Positions 1 through 12,765 of a stretch of 64,000 nucleotides of DNA are shown in pieces (the first letter of the stretch is position 1; every line of letters starts with the position of its first letter). The stretch comes from Sarcomyxa edulis (lineage: Eukaryota > Basidiomycota > Agaricomycetes > Agaricales > Mycenaceae), in NCBI GenBank assembly GCA_009761415.1, contig QUOL01000006.1:744001-808000 (forward strand). The letters run 5' to 3'. Both the position numbers and the translations under genes were made by a program. A model generated the notes under the pieces. The model was not told the DNA's origin. It saw nothing but the letters and a program-made list of their open reading frames with translations, and did no database searches.

Positions 1-1248
1 CGTGGACAGGCATTGACCAGGGATATTACAGAGGTCAAAGAGAGTGGCGTAGTCACACCTACCAATTCAAACTGACGTAATCTGGGCATCTTCGCTAGCA
101 ACTCCCCAAGCCGTTCGTCTTGGCCCGAATCCAAAAATAGTCCGAGGTATTCGAGGTTCTTCGTCACTTCAATTGCAATGTCCTTGCATGCGACGCCCCA
201 TCCAAGATGGAGGGAACGTAAGTTTGGTAGATTACTCAGACGAAGTATGGGGGATCGTGTGATTCCCTCGCATAGCTGGAGTCGTTCTAGCTGGGGGTGT
301 TTCGTGAAGAAGGTCGTGAGGACGGTGTCGTGGTTTCTGCTGAGCTCCGCGGCTAAACTGAGATTCTTCAAACGAGGCCAATACCCGTTCTCTATTAACG
401 CGGATATATTGTTGGGCGACGTTCGAGACCCTAGTCGTAGAAGGAGCTCTTCCAAGTCCGGACAATGATTGACCAGCATCTTGGTCATGCGGTCGACGTA
501 CTTTGTGGCAACAGATTGGTCGAGATGAACATGCATAAATGTAAGGGAGAATCTGTGAAGATTTTGGAGTTCCCATAGCTAATTATGATGTCAACGTAAT
601 GCACGGTTTGCTACACGCAGAAAACATGCATACCGGCGAGGTGGCGATATCATTGGTGGACGCTCCCACAAAATCACCATCAATCATGACTTCGACATCC
701 CGTAGCCTGGGACAGGACTGAAGCAACGCAGCAAAAATGCTGGGTGTACAAAGCATAGTATAATCGGCCCAGTGGAAGATCGTAAGGCGTCTCATGTGAG
801 GTATGGCATCTGAGAAAGCCTGTATACAGTCCCATTCAGAGGCGCATGCGACACCTGACGCGGACACGTCACTTGCGGGGCCCCAATGAGATTCTCGAGA
901 CCATTGTGACGCAAGGTCCTGCGCTAAATCTGGCCGACCAAAGAACTTCACGGGAACAACGATACCTTTACAATTAGCTGTGGCGTTTTCCTCCGGAATG
1001 ATTTCGAGTGCAACGATTTGCGATGTGATGGCAGAATATTCGACCAGTCTACGCCATAAATGTTTGCGTCGTATATCACAGCGAAGGATTCGGAATTCGA
1101 TGTGGGTGGGAACTATCAGCTGGTATAACAAGTGCGTTGTTAGCGCCAGAGAAAGGAGGTCTTTCGGTTTGATGATGAAAGAACATATATGATCAAGCAA
1201 TTCGGCTGGTAGACCAGGAAACGAGGCATAGGGGACCATGGACGCCAT
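1..1248 (-). CDS. F-box/LRR-type protein, 3' end outside window
   Basis: The protein starts at 1248 and opens with an F-box-like helix region (FPGLPAELLDHICSFI, then KPKDLLSLALTTHLLYQLIV), as in substrate receptors of SCF ubiquitin ligases. Exon 1 covers about 634-1248; a 55-nt intron (579-633, gtatgc...attag) precedes exon 2, which begins LWELQNLHRFSL and reads leftward off the window. Exon 2 has leucine-rich repeats (LSNLPNLRSLHLGWG). It is a tandem paralog of the next gene with the same intron position and the same IEFRI.RCDIRRKHLW block. The target protein is unknown. The C-terminus is not visible, so intactness cannot be judged. Confidence 0.75.
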
Positions 1249-1516
1249 GAGAGAAGAGTGGGTGTCCGAGTCAGAGGACAGTTACATAGTTAGCGCACGG
1301 ACGAGCTTATAGCAAAAAGTAGGATCTGCGACGGTATAATCCGGAAGGCCAAACATAGAAGTCATATTACCGAATAATTTTAGAAGTTCGCTCTACTAGG
1401 TCGATATCAGAAATCAAAGCGTTGTTGGTAGAAGGGTCCATCCTACAGCTGCATTCGGCGCGTTCGACCCGCAACCATTACTGCAGGCCACGGAGTCCGA
1501 GATAAGTCCACTTACC

Positions 1517-3140
1517 TCAATTCTGTGCGCATTTGTACAACTCTCTCCACTCGTCGATGTCCAAGCCGGGAATATGCTCTGTGGTGTGGAATCCTGAGAA
1601 GGTGCCATCTTCATCCCTTTCGATAGTGTGCCAGACGTAATCGTCGATGCCCATCTCGATATAACGAAGAGTGGGAAGTGTGAGCGCCAAGGTTCCGTGC
1701 ACATACGGAAAGCTGAACTCCATTCCGCGAAGACTAAGATGTGTCAAGCGAGAGAAACCTGCTAGGAACCTGCGCAGTGTCCGGTAATCCTGAAATTAAT
1801 GTGAGTACAAATTGAGTTCGCTGTGACCGAGGAGAGTATACTGACGGCTAGAGCGTCTTTTTCCATATCGAGATGTCCTGCATGTAGAGCTAACCTTTCG
1901 AGTCTCGGGCACGCTTCAACCATGGGTTCCAAAGATTCTAAAGACACAGGTGTTGGTACACCTACCAACTCAAAATGACGTAATTCAGACATCTTCGACA
2001 ATAACGTTCCTAGCTGGGAGCCTTGTCCCGATTCTAGGAATAGGCCAATGTATTCGAGATTCTTGGTTACTTCTTCAGAGATATCTCGGCACGCCACACC
2101 CCAACCAAGGTGTAAGGATTTGAGGTTCGGAAGATTACTCAAGCGCATGATGGGGGACCGTGTTATGCCTTCGCAGAGCTGGAGGCACTCCAATTGGGGA
2201 TGATTGCTGAAGAATGAGTTCAAAGTGTCGTCATTGTCTTCTGTGACTTGACCAGCTAGAGAAAGAATCTTGAGGCGAGGCCAGTGAGCCTTGTGAATGA
2301 GCTGAGAGATGTTGTTCGGTGTTCCGTGAGTGCCAACACGAAGTAGGAGCTCCTCCAGATTCGGGCAATGGTCTACCAGCATGACCGTCATTCTGTCGAC
2401 GTATTCAGATGCAGCAGCCTGTTGAAGATCGACATGCATGAAAGTAAACGAAAATCTGCGCAGGTTCTTGATTTCCCAAAGCTTTGGAAACAAACAATGA
2501 ATCCAGAAAAAAGCCCCGCTGTTGGTGCACGTACCGGTGACCGGGAAATACCGATATCTCTCGCAGAAACTCCCAGAAATTGACCATCAATGAGAATCTC
2601 GACGTCGCACAGTTTGGGAGAAAAGTCTCGCAATGCAGCAAATATTTGAGCTGTACAGATCGTGGTGTAGTCGTCCCAATGAAAGCACGCGAGGCTGTTC
2701 AGGGAATGTATGAGCTGCACCAGTGCATTTGTACATGTGGCCTCAAATTCGACGACCTCCGTATAGTGATGCTCCTGAGAGCGGTAAGGCCAGTCTGTTG
2801 GCACATCCTGAGGAATTCCAGGTCCTCCGAGTTCAAGCATCCTTGGAATACGAACACCTTTGGAAGCAGTGGGATGTGCGTCGACCTCGTATTGCTCAGA
2901 GATCAAATCCAAGCCCATGATTTGCGATGCCATGCCAGTGAGTTTTGAGAGTTTCTCCCAAAGATGTTTGCGACGTATGTCGCAGCGAATGATACGGAAT
3001 TCGATGTGAGATGGAATGATGACTTGACACATTACCTTCGCCGTTAATGCGAGGGAAAGGAGGTCTTTCGGCTTGTCCAAGAAGGAACAAATCCGATTGA
3101 TAGTCTCGAGTGGTTGACTAGAGAAGGAAGCAGAAGACAT
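1517..3140 (-). CDS. F-box/LRR-type protein
   Basis: Tandem paralog of the gene at 1-1248. I chose the ATG at 3140 (MSSASFSSQPLETINRICSF) because it aligns with the neighbour's start; an in-frame ATG at 3239 would add 33 residues without similarity. F-box-like region at residues about 8-45, then a central block with IEFRIIRCDIRRKHLWEKL. Exon 1 ends SRSP; after an intron of about 60 nt, exon 2 starts LWEIKNLRRFSFTF and carries leucine-rich repeats (LSNLPNLKSLHLGWG, CPRLERLALHAGHLD). A second intron near 1790-1840 leads to the last exon, ending YKCAQN at 1517. Presumed SCF substrate adaptor. The region 1249-1516 between the two paralogs holds no gene I can support. Confidence 0.75.
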
Positions 3141-3380
3141 GCTGGGAAGTTGTAGATGTATCTTTCGAGAGAATGTTGTGGGCGAAAGAGAGGAACGTTC
3201 CCATTTTTGAGAAAATATAACATTGAGGAGTACTTGCAAGATCGGTCAGCCCAGAGTCGGTCATCGTCGATCATCTCGGCAATTTCCGGCATTTGGCAGC
3301 ATCCTCTGCAATAAGCTTGGCACAGCCACGACATCCTTACGCATGAACAGCATCTAGAGGAAAGTGAGGTGACTCACTTC

Positions 3381-4639
3381 ATGTTGAAACGATTGTCTAC
3401 TTCGCTTGTCCTATATCTGGATTCTGCAATAACCATCCTGAACAAGCCATCTGGTGTTGTTTCTCAGAGTGCAGCTGCAGTAAGTCATTGTTCTTGGTAA
3501 ACATTGAAATCTAAATCTCTTAAACATGGAAGCAAGAAGGATGGCGTCGTTCCTGCGTTACCCCAGCTTCTGCAAGGTATGCCTCTACTCGAATGGTTGT
3601 ATATTCTTCTGAACAGAGACTCTACAGACATAAAACAAGAGTTTAATCTACCGTGTGATCCACAGGCCGTGCATCGTCTAGACAAGGTACAAAATTTGTA
3701 TAGTCGTCTTGAGAAACTCAGGTGAACATTTATTCCAGACTACTACAGGAGTGCTGCTTCTTGCCAATTCTCCCAACCACTTGAGCGAACTCAATCGTCA
3801 ATTTAAAAATCGGACCGTCGGAAAGACGTATCTTGCCTTGATTCGCGGAATCCCAAACGCAGCTCATGGAGAGATACGACTTCCCTTGACAATTGATGAC
3901 GGATGGGTCTCCTCTCAAGCGGGGCCCAACAGTGTCTCTGCTCATACTGAATGGGAATGTTTGTCTTCATCGGTAAGAGATGTCCCTGACCATCGCGAAT
4001 AACCATGTTGACGTTGTTGTGTCAATCGAAGTCAAATTGCGCCTTGTCGCTTCTCAGAATCAAGATCAAAACCGGAAGAAAACACCAAATTCGCGTACAT
4101 ATGGCCAGTGGCCTTGGGTGTGAGCTTTGTCTTGCTATACCCACCATCGTACCGGTGTAGACAATAGTTCTTTGCAGATCCCATCCTTGGTGACCATCTG
4201 TATACAAGAAATACACCGTCGTATAACTCCCTCGACTTTTGGTTCGAGAATTTCTCTGAACTGCCTGCTGGTCGTATATTTTTGCATGCCTCGGAGCTCT
4301 CTATCTTTGTACGCTCTGTACGCTGTTTTCTAGTCGCTAGGCACTAACATCTCAATTTAAGAGATACAAGAAACATGGACATAAGAAACGCGTGCGTCTT
4401 ACAGCTGCTGCGCCGATCCCACAAGACTTCCTCGACGTTTGTGTGGACGCGAAAATCTCGACAGACATGCTCGATGCACATATAGTCAATGGAGGATTAC
4501 TTTTAGACAACAAACTCATTTCAGATCCTGAAGTACTCGAGTTGGCCGGTCGGTGGATGGGCCCTCCGTTACAGGTGCGTTCATTCATATACAGTATATA
4601 CTACATGGTCACTAAATCCGTCGTAAATAGGAATCATAA
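3381..4639 (+). CDS. RluA-family RNA pseudouridine synthase
   Basis: Six or more exons joined by eye give MLKRLSTSLVLYLDSAITIL, then NKPSGVVSQ, the catalytic motif QAVHRLDK, TTTGVLLLANSP, KTYLALIRG, and the C-terminal signature LLRIKIKTGRKHQIRVHMAS followed by GDHLY. HRLD carries the catalytic Asp that attacks uridine, and GRKHQIRVH is the RluA-family end motif. The enzyme isomerises uridine to pseudouridine. The basic N-terminus would fit a mitochondrial Pus5/RPUSD-type enzyme, but that is inference. Key joints: HRLDK ends before gtacaa at about 3686; the GRKHQIRVHMAS exon ends before gtgagc at about 4119. The last exon adds only ES before TAA at 4637-4639. Divergent from the F-box gene; the 240 bp between them serve both promoters. 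Confidence 0.8.
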
Positions 4640-4684
4640 ATCGTGCCCGCCCTGCGAACACCCATCATCTAAAGGTTTAATAAT

Positions 4685-6002
4685 CTAAGACCTGTTCGTG
4701 ACCTGGACTTGTCCTTCCTGCTGCCCTCTCAACCAACTCCCAACGCCAACAGCAATGGCTCCAACGGCGTGGGCAGCTCCCGAGGCAAGTACAGCACCAC
4801 CCGCTCCTGCACTAATCGCAGGAATAGCCGGCAGTGTACCAACTGTTATCAATATCGCACTTATCGTACTCATCACTGTTTTGCCGACGAGGACAAGAAG
4901 TCAAAAACGAGTCAATAAATATCGCAAGCAAGAACATGGGCTTACCTTTAGGATGCTCAGTGTTAAGGAAATCAAGAGCGTTGCAAGCATTCAAAAGCCA
5001 TGTCGGAGCATTGGCCACCGTAGTAATAACTGGAACAAGAGCAAGAATTAGTGTTCATCGATGAGGATTGATATCCGAGCGAGCCGAGGCACTCACCATC
5101 GGTCGAATCAACTCTCGCCGGTTGGACTGGATTTGGGGTTCCTCGCGTCGTCATGGAGCTCAATACCGAATTTGATATCGAGGTGACAAAGTCAGGACGC
5201 TGAGCCTGAACCTGAGGCTGGGGCTGAGGGCTGTCGTTAACGGACGGCTTCCGGGTAATCCAAAATGAATCGGTCTTCGATTTCGTGGGGACAGGACGAG
5301 TCGCGTTTGCAGCAGGAGTAGAGGCATTCTCCTTGCTGTCTGGTTTCGAGCTCGTAAGGGCGCTCCAGAATGAAGAATCGGTGGTCGTAGATTTCGTGGG
5401 CACGGGTCGCTGCTGTGGTACAATCTCAAACTCGTTGTCGCCCTTCGAGAGTTTGGAGTTCTTCCAGAACGACGAATCAGTGGTGGACGATTTAACGTGG
5501 CTAGGACGTTGCATGGGCTCTGGCTCCTCTGTCTCTGGCTTCTTCCATGTGAGCCATTGCCAAGAAGATGATTTGCCTTGAACTTCGATAGCCTGTGTGG
5601 CAGTGGTTTCGATAGTCCCTATACCGATATCTCAGTATACGGAGAACGTATCGAGGCGTAGGTGAAGAGAAGAATGTCCCACTCACATCCCATGTTACGC
5701 ATCGCGATCTTGTACTTCTTCCAAGTCCATTTATACTTGCCACCATGCACCTTCTCCATGACCGCTTTCAATTCGTTCAACCTGGCCTTCGCCTTATCGC
5801 CCATGTAATGTTGGGCTACCTTGGGCCAATATTCCTGCGGGACCTTCCGTTCGATGCATCCTGCTTTGATTTGCTTGAGCCACTCGTCCACTGGTGGATC
5901 TTTCTTCGGCTTTCCAAGGAATTTCGGGGCGTCAGGCCAGGACGCGTAAATTGGCTCGAGGTCGAAGGGTTTGATCTTGAATGAGCCAAGAATCGTCGAC
6001 AT
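4685..6002 (-). CDS. Agaricomycete-type protein of unknown function, hydrophobic C-terminus
   Basis: Not assigned to a named family. Exon 1 (from ATG at 6002) encodes a compact, Trp- and Lys-rich N-terminus with FKIKPFDLEPIYASWPDAPK and KWTWKKYKIAMRNMGW; this looks like a conserved small domain. The middle is low-complexity and repeats a motif of the form RPVPTKSxTTDSSFW about three to four times (about 5230-5510). A short exon then reads ANAPTWLLNACNALDFL, and the last exon is a Gly/Ala-rich hydrophobic stretch (GTLPAIPAISAGAGGAVLAS) that could form one or two membrane helices, ending QVTNRS at 4685. Convergent with the pseudouridine synthase, 45 bp apart. The 584 bp from 6003 to 6586 hold no gene I can support. 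Confidence 0.6.
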
Positions 6003-6586
6003 TTGTTGATGAGGAAGATGAGGAAAGTTCTAAGTGGTATGATGGGGTGAGTTGAAACAAAGTGGTCACGAACAAAGAGTTTCGGTTGAGGTTATACGAC
6101 GCGGCTCAAATGCCACGCTGCAACAAGGTGTTTACTTCCGCGAAACTCTTAGGTTCCGGATCGTTTTTACCATCAGCTTTGATAGTCCAATTTGTGACTA
6201 CTGAATGTGCTGATCGCGAGTGAACGGAACATGTTCAGGGTACGAACTTTATCCATGACCACAAGAGATTCTGTAAGCGAAGGGCTAAAAGGCTAGATAA
6301 AATATCACAATTGCGTACGAGGGTTCCAACCCTTTTGTGATGTCTCAAGAAACATTCGATATATATTACACTGAGACTTTCGTCTACGCTGAAGCCCAAG
6401 ATGAATATATACTACACGCCCCGAGGGTATAGAGGCTTCGCCGGCTCGGTACTCACCCGGGGTTTAATTCAGAAGCTTGCCTGCACGTTCCCCTGCGGCG
6501 AACGTATGTATACACCCTTTTTCAAGCAGGAGAACTAAGGCTTGTCCACATCGTGGCAGGGCATGGTTCCGTTGCTAGGAACTTCA

Positions 6587-9500
6587 TTAGTGAAGAGCTA
6601 CAATTGAAAGACCGTGATTGAATAACGACTCACTCGTCATAAAGCAATCCGTGCGCCACGCCACCATTACCCATCTTTCCCGCCTCATGGCTTCCACCCG
6701 TTTCCTGCTCATCCTCCATCGGATCTCGTTCTTCCTCAAATCCACGAACTCTTGGGATGTCAAAATCTGAAATGAGCCTGGTCGGGGAACGGTGTGGCCA
6801 TTCAACACATTGGGGATTGTCTGCAGAAAAGCTTCAACGGATCTATGAAGAGGGTGCAGTTCTGCAGCATCCTTGTAGAAAAGCAGGGAGAGTACGGGAT
6901 CGGCGGACGGGACGACACGCATCTGGTACAATATATTTCCATCTACGCGAGCCTTGAATGTGCCAACGTCATTCGCGTCTGCGGAAAGCTCTCGGGGAAT
7001 TTGAATTGTGAAGGGAATACCATGAAGCGACGTTGCAACGATCCCTTCCAGGTCAGCTTGCCACGGATCAAGGCGAATTCGGTGCATAGAGCCTCGTGTA
7101 AGGAGATCTGATACTGGCCTTGGAAGTTGACCATCGTATACAAGTTGATCTGTCGCGATATTGTTGGCGAGCATGGATTGTAAAAAGTCTGCCATCCAGT
7201 GGCCGGGATACCCAATATTTTGGAGTTCGACTAATAGCTGTACAAATGCGACTAAGGTGTTGGGGAGTCGCACCGTGTTTGGCCTACGTTGAGGTCGGCC
7301 AGGCCATAGTGTGCTGAGCAATAAACGAATTAACCACTCTCGTAGTTCATTCTTTCCGGCTAAAGCAGATAAGGGTCTAGGGAAAGGGTCTGTTCCCAGT
7401 GATAAGAGTCCCATGACTGGCTCTCCTCGAATCACTCGGCATCCAAGATATCGAGGAAGATCCTCAAAACGAAGCATGGTATAACTAAAAGATATCAAGG
7501 CATCAGCTAGGTAGATAAGTGACTGAACGCAATGACGCACTTGAAACAAAACTCGTCATCCGAGTTCCAGATAGGTGTGTTCCACATACAATTAGCAGTG
7601 ACAGCCGCATGAGGTGTGCTCTGCAGCGCTGGTAATATGTAAACGATCATATTCAGAGTTCCGTTGGTATAGTCACTAGAGTTGAGATATTAGAAGATAA
7701 GGATTACACTATGAGGTGAAGAAATGATTCACGGGATATTAGAAAGCCAGATACGAGTGAACTTCCGAGGAAATTCAGAGGGTCGATTGTCGGTTTGCAG
7801 GCGAATCTTGGAAAGTTCTTGGTTCACTTCTCCACAAATAAATTCGAGTTTCAGATGCTGTCCGAGACTCTTCACTGAAACGATGACTGCAGTAAAGAAT
7901 AGTGAAAAGAGCGAGAACGAGGGACAGTCTTCACTCAAGCCAACAGGAGCAATTCCGTGCACGGCACAAAATGTTGCCATCTCTCGGATCAGCAAAAAGA
8001 CGTCCACTTCTAGGGGGACGAGCCCGTCTGTTACACCATCCTAGACACGCATAAATTTCAGGTACTGAGATAGAATGATAGCGCGGGAGGATGCTCACCA
8101 GATTAGTCACGTTTGGCTTCCACGACTTGTGCACATCTTCTTCGATCTATTCTTATCTATTAGAGTAGCGAACTAGAGTCTAGGAGACAATCAAAAGAAG
8201 ATCGACCTTTGAGAGTTTGTTTGAGAGCTTTTTGTGGGATACCGCGTCTTCTGTTACCTGCCGAAAACACTCGAAGCCAGGATGTCTTGACCATAGCCCG
8301 GACGGAGGCACATAGACCTTAAGCTTCTTATACCACACCGCCTCGTTTTCCAATCGCCATTCCGGATTCTGGTCTCTCATCCTTCCAATCCCCTGATCGA
8401 TCATCATCGGTTTAGTCTCCTCGACGTAAGCGCGTATCTCTTCAATAGTCGCGTCAGGTGCCCCGATACGAACACCTATTTCTCGTAGATCAGCGTCTGA
8501 GAGATTGTCGAATGTTTCCATGACTTGTGTGCGCTCTTTTTTGAAGGGGTCTCCGATCCCCATGTACGACAAGGACTGAGGAAGATCGGCCATCCTGGCG
8601 ATGGGGTCGAAGTACTCGTGGTCATCAAGGGCTTCAGCGCATGTTGTGGATTTGTGGTTGAACCAGAATTCAAGGATTTTGATCGTAGGTGCAAGGGTGT
8701 TCGTATCGACGTGAAGCTAAGACGGTAGACGTGGTGAGACTTCTGTGAGACGTCCCAAGAGATCTTCAATGGTACTCAATAGGCTAACGAGTCATGTCAA
8801 TATGATGGTTCTTACACAAAGAAACGGGGGACAGGATGGACTCACATCGTCTCGCAATAAGAGGGCATTACCCAGCCGATATAAACATACATCATCGTTG
8901 TTCTCATCTCGAGAAGTGGAATGCCCCTCAGACGAGGCGATCGACGAGCATGCACAAGACAAGAGCCTTGGCAATGGACGCAGGGTGTATATCGAGAAGA
9001 GTGACACGGGCCTTGAGCTCCTTTCGCTTCGCAAGCGACAGTGCCTCATAACCTAGGCCGAGACCAATCAATGTCCCGAACGCGTGTCTGGCTATAATCA
9101 CATCAGAACATTGTACTATTTGAAGTGAAGATTGCACGAAATGAGCTTTACCATCACCAGCGCCTGCAATCAGAAATGAAAGCTGCGATAGCTGGTCTCC
9201 GGGAAGGGTTTCGAGGTCAATAGGGTCGGGGACATTTGCTCCCCAGTCATCGACAAGAGACAAGATACGATCGGTGCCGACCTGAATTGAAGTATGAGGC
9301 GAGTCCGAAATCCGAAGCTCAATGTATCTTCAAGTAGACTCACTTGGAAATATGTCAGCATCGGGTCCCTGGAAAGCAAGGCGAATATAAGTTTATTTAT
9401 GCAGACCAGACACAAAATGGGGACTCACGGAGGTAACTGAAAGATTGGCATACGAGACAGACGAACACGAGCCTCGTTAACGAGATCATCGTGGTAGTTC

Positions 9501-10067
9501 AGCCCAGAACGAAGCCTCTTCCACACGGCCCACGCCAGAGCGTTTTCGGAGGACGGCGAACAAGATTGGATTCGGGTAGACACGCTCTCTAATTCCCGCA
9601 TGGCCGTTGCGTTTTCTAATGTCAACGCGGAATCCGGAGTGATCTCGCCACATTGAACACCATTACTCAGAGCCTTGGCCAGACGTGTAGAGAGCTTGAG
9701 TGATATGGCGGAGTCAGGCGTATCCGATTGGGTTTTGCACGCGTCCAAGACCGGAAAATAGCATCGATACACGAAGAGTACTGGCCTGTCTCGTATAACG
9801 CTGCACTCAAATTTGAAGGATAGACGGGGTTTTTTTGATCGAACTTCTCTGCCTGCCATACCAGAATCAGCAGGGAAGGCATATAAGATGGCTTATGATG
9901 ACACACCTCTGTGTAAAACTCGATGGACCTAAAGTCGCGATTCGAACTGTCAACAAGATGGCGGAAGACTCAAGTAACAAACACCCGGCTTACTCGGTGA
10001 GTTTCCCATGTTTGAACAGCGTGTTACCTTTCTCTTTGGCCTGCAACGCACGATCAGTCGAGGACAT
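6587..10067 (-). pseudogene. TPR-DUF4470 protein gene, apparently decayed
   Basis: About ten exons resemble the mushroom family with an N-terminal TPR (ALQAKEKGNTLFKHGKLTES, then NPVYPSNLSAALYETGQYSS) followed by DUF4470 (GAGDARHAFGTLIGLG after splicing, then VTLLDIHPASIAK). Later blocks (IRAYVEETKPMMI; SWKPNVTNL; RIWLSNIP followed by DYTNGTLNMIVY) extend to the C-terminus near 6587. Function is unknown. Damage: an in-frame TAG at 8717-8719 falls where a Trp codon is expected (PRLPS-stop-LHVDT), and the frame changes without a visible intron near 9700-9760 and near 8935-8950. I therefore call it a pseudogene. Sequencing error or a missed intron could explain single events, but three together are less likely. 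The start at 10067 is the ATG before SSTDRALQAKEKGN. Confidence 0.6.
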
Positions 10068-10330
10068 CGGTGAAACTGTTGACAAGGTAAGCACAGATAT
10101 GAACGTTCAAGTTGGAAAGAAACAAAGAAGTCGAAGGCAAGCCTGGTGACTGTTGGCTAAATAGGCAAAAACAACGCGACTCTTGGCGCCACATCGCACC
10201 GGAAGGGCTGACGAAAGCGTACCATGTAGATAGCCATGCTTATTGAATTTCTCCCGCTAAATTTCAATAGGTTCTCATTGGAAAACAGATATCGTCAACG
10301 GGGGTATGATCCAACAGAAGAACCAGCGCA

Positions 10331-11562
10331 TCATGGTTTAGACCATAGACGCTGGAACCATCCGAGAGCAGGACTGGTACTCGAAGATGATTTCTCCTTC
10401 TTCGATGTTACAACCTTCGGAGGCTCGCCACCATCAGCTTGTAACGCGTAGCGGCGTTTATATTCCGCTGGTGTTTCGCCACCAGAGCCGTACTTCCACA
10501 TTCCTTGTTTTGCTGCCCTGAAGCAAATTTGATCAGTTGAGATTGTCGGGACATATGGAATTGTAAGAAAAACAAAGAACCTGGCTTCGGCTTCTACGCG
10601 TAAGAATTCATCTTTACCCCATTTACCATATTCAGCTCCTGCCTGTTCGTATGTGGTGACCCACCCAGATTTCAGCATCTCCAGCGACAGACTTTTGCCA
10701 GCAACGAATGTCGCCGGCAAAAAACGCGGTGGCATCACGACTATCGAGACCTGTCATGTCTCTGATAAATTTTCACGCGATTGGAGTCAAAATTCGGACA
10801 TACAATGCGGGCATACTGATCACGACGAAGTAACTGGCAATATAGAGTTTTGCCGAGGACTTTGTCCTTCAGCCAAGCAAGGCTCTCCACCGAGTACGGC
10901 TGGGCTGGACGACCGAAATGGCCAGCCTAATGTGGAGTGCCAGTGGATACATGTTGCTGATATGTATGTGTTTGTGTAAGAAATTGTACCTCTGGAGCCT
11001 GCCATAACGCGTCAAATGAGAAACATGTGATTGTTGAGTTGAAGCAGCGGACTCACATCGACACCAGCAATACGGATATGAAGAGTTTTATCCTTGAGAT
11101 CTGTAACGGCGAGTATTAGTCTGGTGATGAATGCATATCGGCGTGGGACAACTCGCCTTTGGATGTGTCTGGTATACCCCTAAATTTAAGAGGCCATCTC
11201 CAACCAAAGGCTGGAGTATGGTACAATCGAAAGTTGTCGGCATCGCCGACACTACTCTACAAGAGTGAGCACGAGACCACCGCGCGCGACTATCTACGCA
11301 CTTGCCTGGTGACAACACCCTTCACCCACTGTTTTCTGGCAAAAACGTCTGGAGTGACCCAGTCCCCATTCGGATACCGTCGAAAGTACCTCGCGTACAG
11401 AACTGTTGCGACGACGGTAGAAACCGAGCCCAGCGCAAACGCAGATGGAGCCAATACCGATGACGGGGTGTTCTCTATCCTGGTCTTTAGGTTCGAAACA
11501 AGGGTATCCCAGGCCGACTGAGGCTGTGGATCTGTACGTGAAGACCAGGGAATTGAGGGCAT
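10331..11562 (-). CDS. LCL3: LCL3-type membrane-anchored thermonuclease-like endonuclease
   Basis: The ATG at 11562 gives [18 protein letters not shown], then one membrane helix ([20 protein letters not shown]) and YFRRYPN, as in fungal LCL3. The staphylococcal-nuclease-like domain follows: [31 protein letters not shown] (after removal of an intron between VD and APE), [11 protein letters not shown], and [10 protein letters not shown], then [20 protein letters not shown]. The Arg of HIRIAG, the Glu of DAPE and the Arg of RRDQYAR match the expected catalytic residues. The C-terminal tail is basic and Ser-rich, ending LWSKP at 10331. Predicted membrane-bound phosphodiesterase acting on nucleic acid; in yeast LCL3 is linked to mitochondria. 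At least five introns. Confidence 0.85.
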
Positions 11563-11688
11563 GGTGGCCGTAAGGTGGACAAATTGCACGGAGACAAGAT
11601 CCGCGTGAGAGGCATACGCAAGTGGCTGTGCAACATACCCACTCCTTTTAACCGCCATGATGCAAATCCCAGTTCCCCGCAAACCATC

Positions 11689-12289
11689 ATGAAATTCACG
11701 ATTTTCGCCAGTGTAGGATCTCTACTGATATGCGCTGTGCATGCCCAAACAAATTCTTCTTCGTTCACTACAGAGCCCTTTTCATCCTCTGTGTCAAACG
11801 CAACTACGACGTTCACGACGCGCTCGGAAATCATTCCTAGTGGTATTCCCCAGTACGTACATCACAGCTGGCTTGCTGATATCTACTAAACGATACCTAT
11901 ACCGTAGTACCAGTAACAGTGGTCCTTCTTTCTCAGTAGGCACTTCTGGCTTCTCGTCGATCTCAGAACCAGGTTCGACGACGGCGTCAACTGTCGAATC
12001 ATCATCGATTACTCTTTCGTCCCCGACTACCATCTCCATTACGGAGTCTACATCTGACACAACCTCCCCCCCGGTCGTGACCGTCACGTCAGGTGCAACC
12101 ACAATCACTTCGCCGGTGTTACCCAGTGGTACTTCGTCAGGTTCAACTACCAGCTTGACTACTTCAGCCTCTGTCACTTCGAGCTCGGGTGCATCTTCTA
12201 CTTCGAGCAACGCTGCGTTACCGACAGGCATGAAAGTAGAAGGTTGGGTCGTCGGCGCTTGCGCAGGTCTATTGGCTGCGTTGGTATGA
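11689..12289 (+). CDS. Ser/Thr-rich secreted protein, probable GPI anchor
   Basis: The start MKFTIFASVGSLLICAVHAQ is a signal peptide with likely cleavage after HAQ. The mature part is dominated by Ser and Thr (for example TSVTSSSGASSTSS), a substrate for O-mannosylation. The extreme C-terminus VEGWVVGACAGLLAALV is a short hydrophobic tail directly before the stop, as in GPI-attachment signals. One intron (about 11859-11914, gtacgt...ccgtag) removes an in-frame stop and joins SGIP to TSNSGPSF. No catalytic domain is visible, so the role is probably a cell-wall or surface protein. Divergent from LCL3, about 126 bp apart. Confidence 0.7.
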
Positions 12290-12765
12290 TACTGGGGAGG
12301 AATAGTAGGTCGGACTATGTCTCATCAATTACTGAACAATTTTATGCGGAGCTTTTGGATGAACATTCTTTCATCGAACAATCTCGAAAATCCCTTCCGC
12401 GCATCCACAGCGCCAGTTGCCTGGCTGGAGGAAGCGCTGCTTCAATTGCTTGTTGATTGACCCTCAAACCGTGACTTTCATGTGGCTCAGGGTTCAATCT
12501 ACCTCACTCGCCTTTGTCTTTTGATCAGGTCCAACCAACTCATACGAAGAGAGACAAATGTACATATTACAGAGAACAAGAATCATATTCGGGGAAGTCA
12601 GTGTCCCAAAACGCTCGCGCGTACAATCCGATTTCAAGCCTTTCCACTCAGCATCAACCCAAAACGGGGCGCTATATAGTTGAAGTCGACGGCTCGCTCC
12701 AGACTTCTCTGGTGCATTATCTTCTCAGGCTTACCATTCGCATCCCGAACGATAACCATGGGATT
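12290..12765. other. Intergenic interval, no independent gene seen
   Basis: Between the GPI-type gene and the leucine-rich gene that ends at 12766. The right part (about 12680-12765) is not random: on the minus strand it continues the neighbouring gene's frame past its TGA stop (NPMVIVRDANGKPEKIM), so it was probably once its C-terminus. The rest shows open frames on both strands without a convincing protein. Confidence 0.5.
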
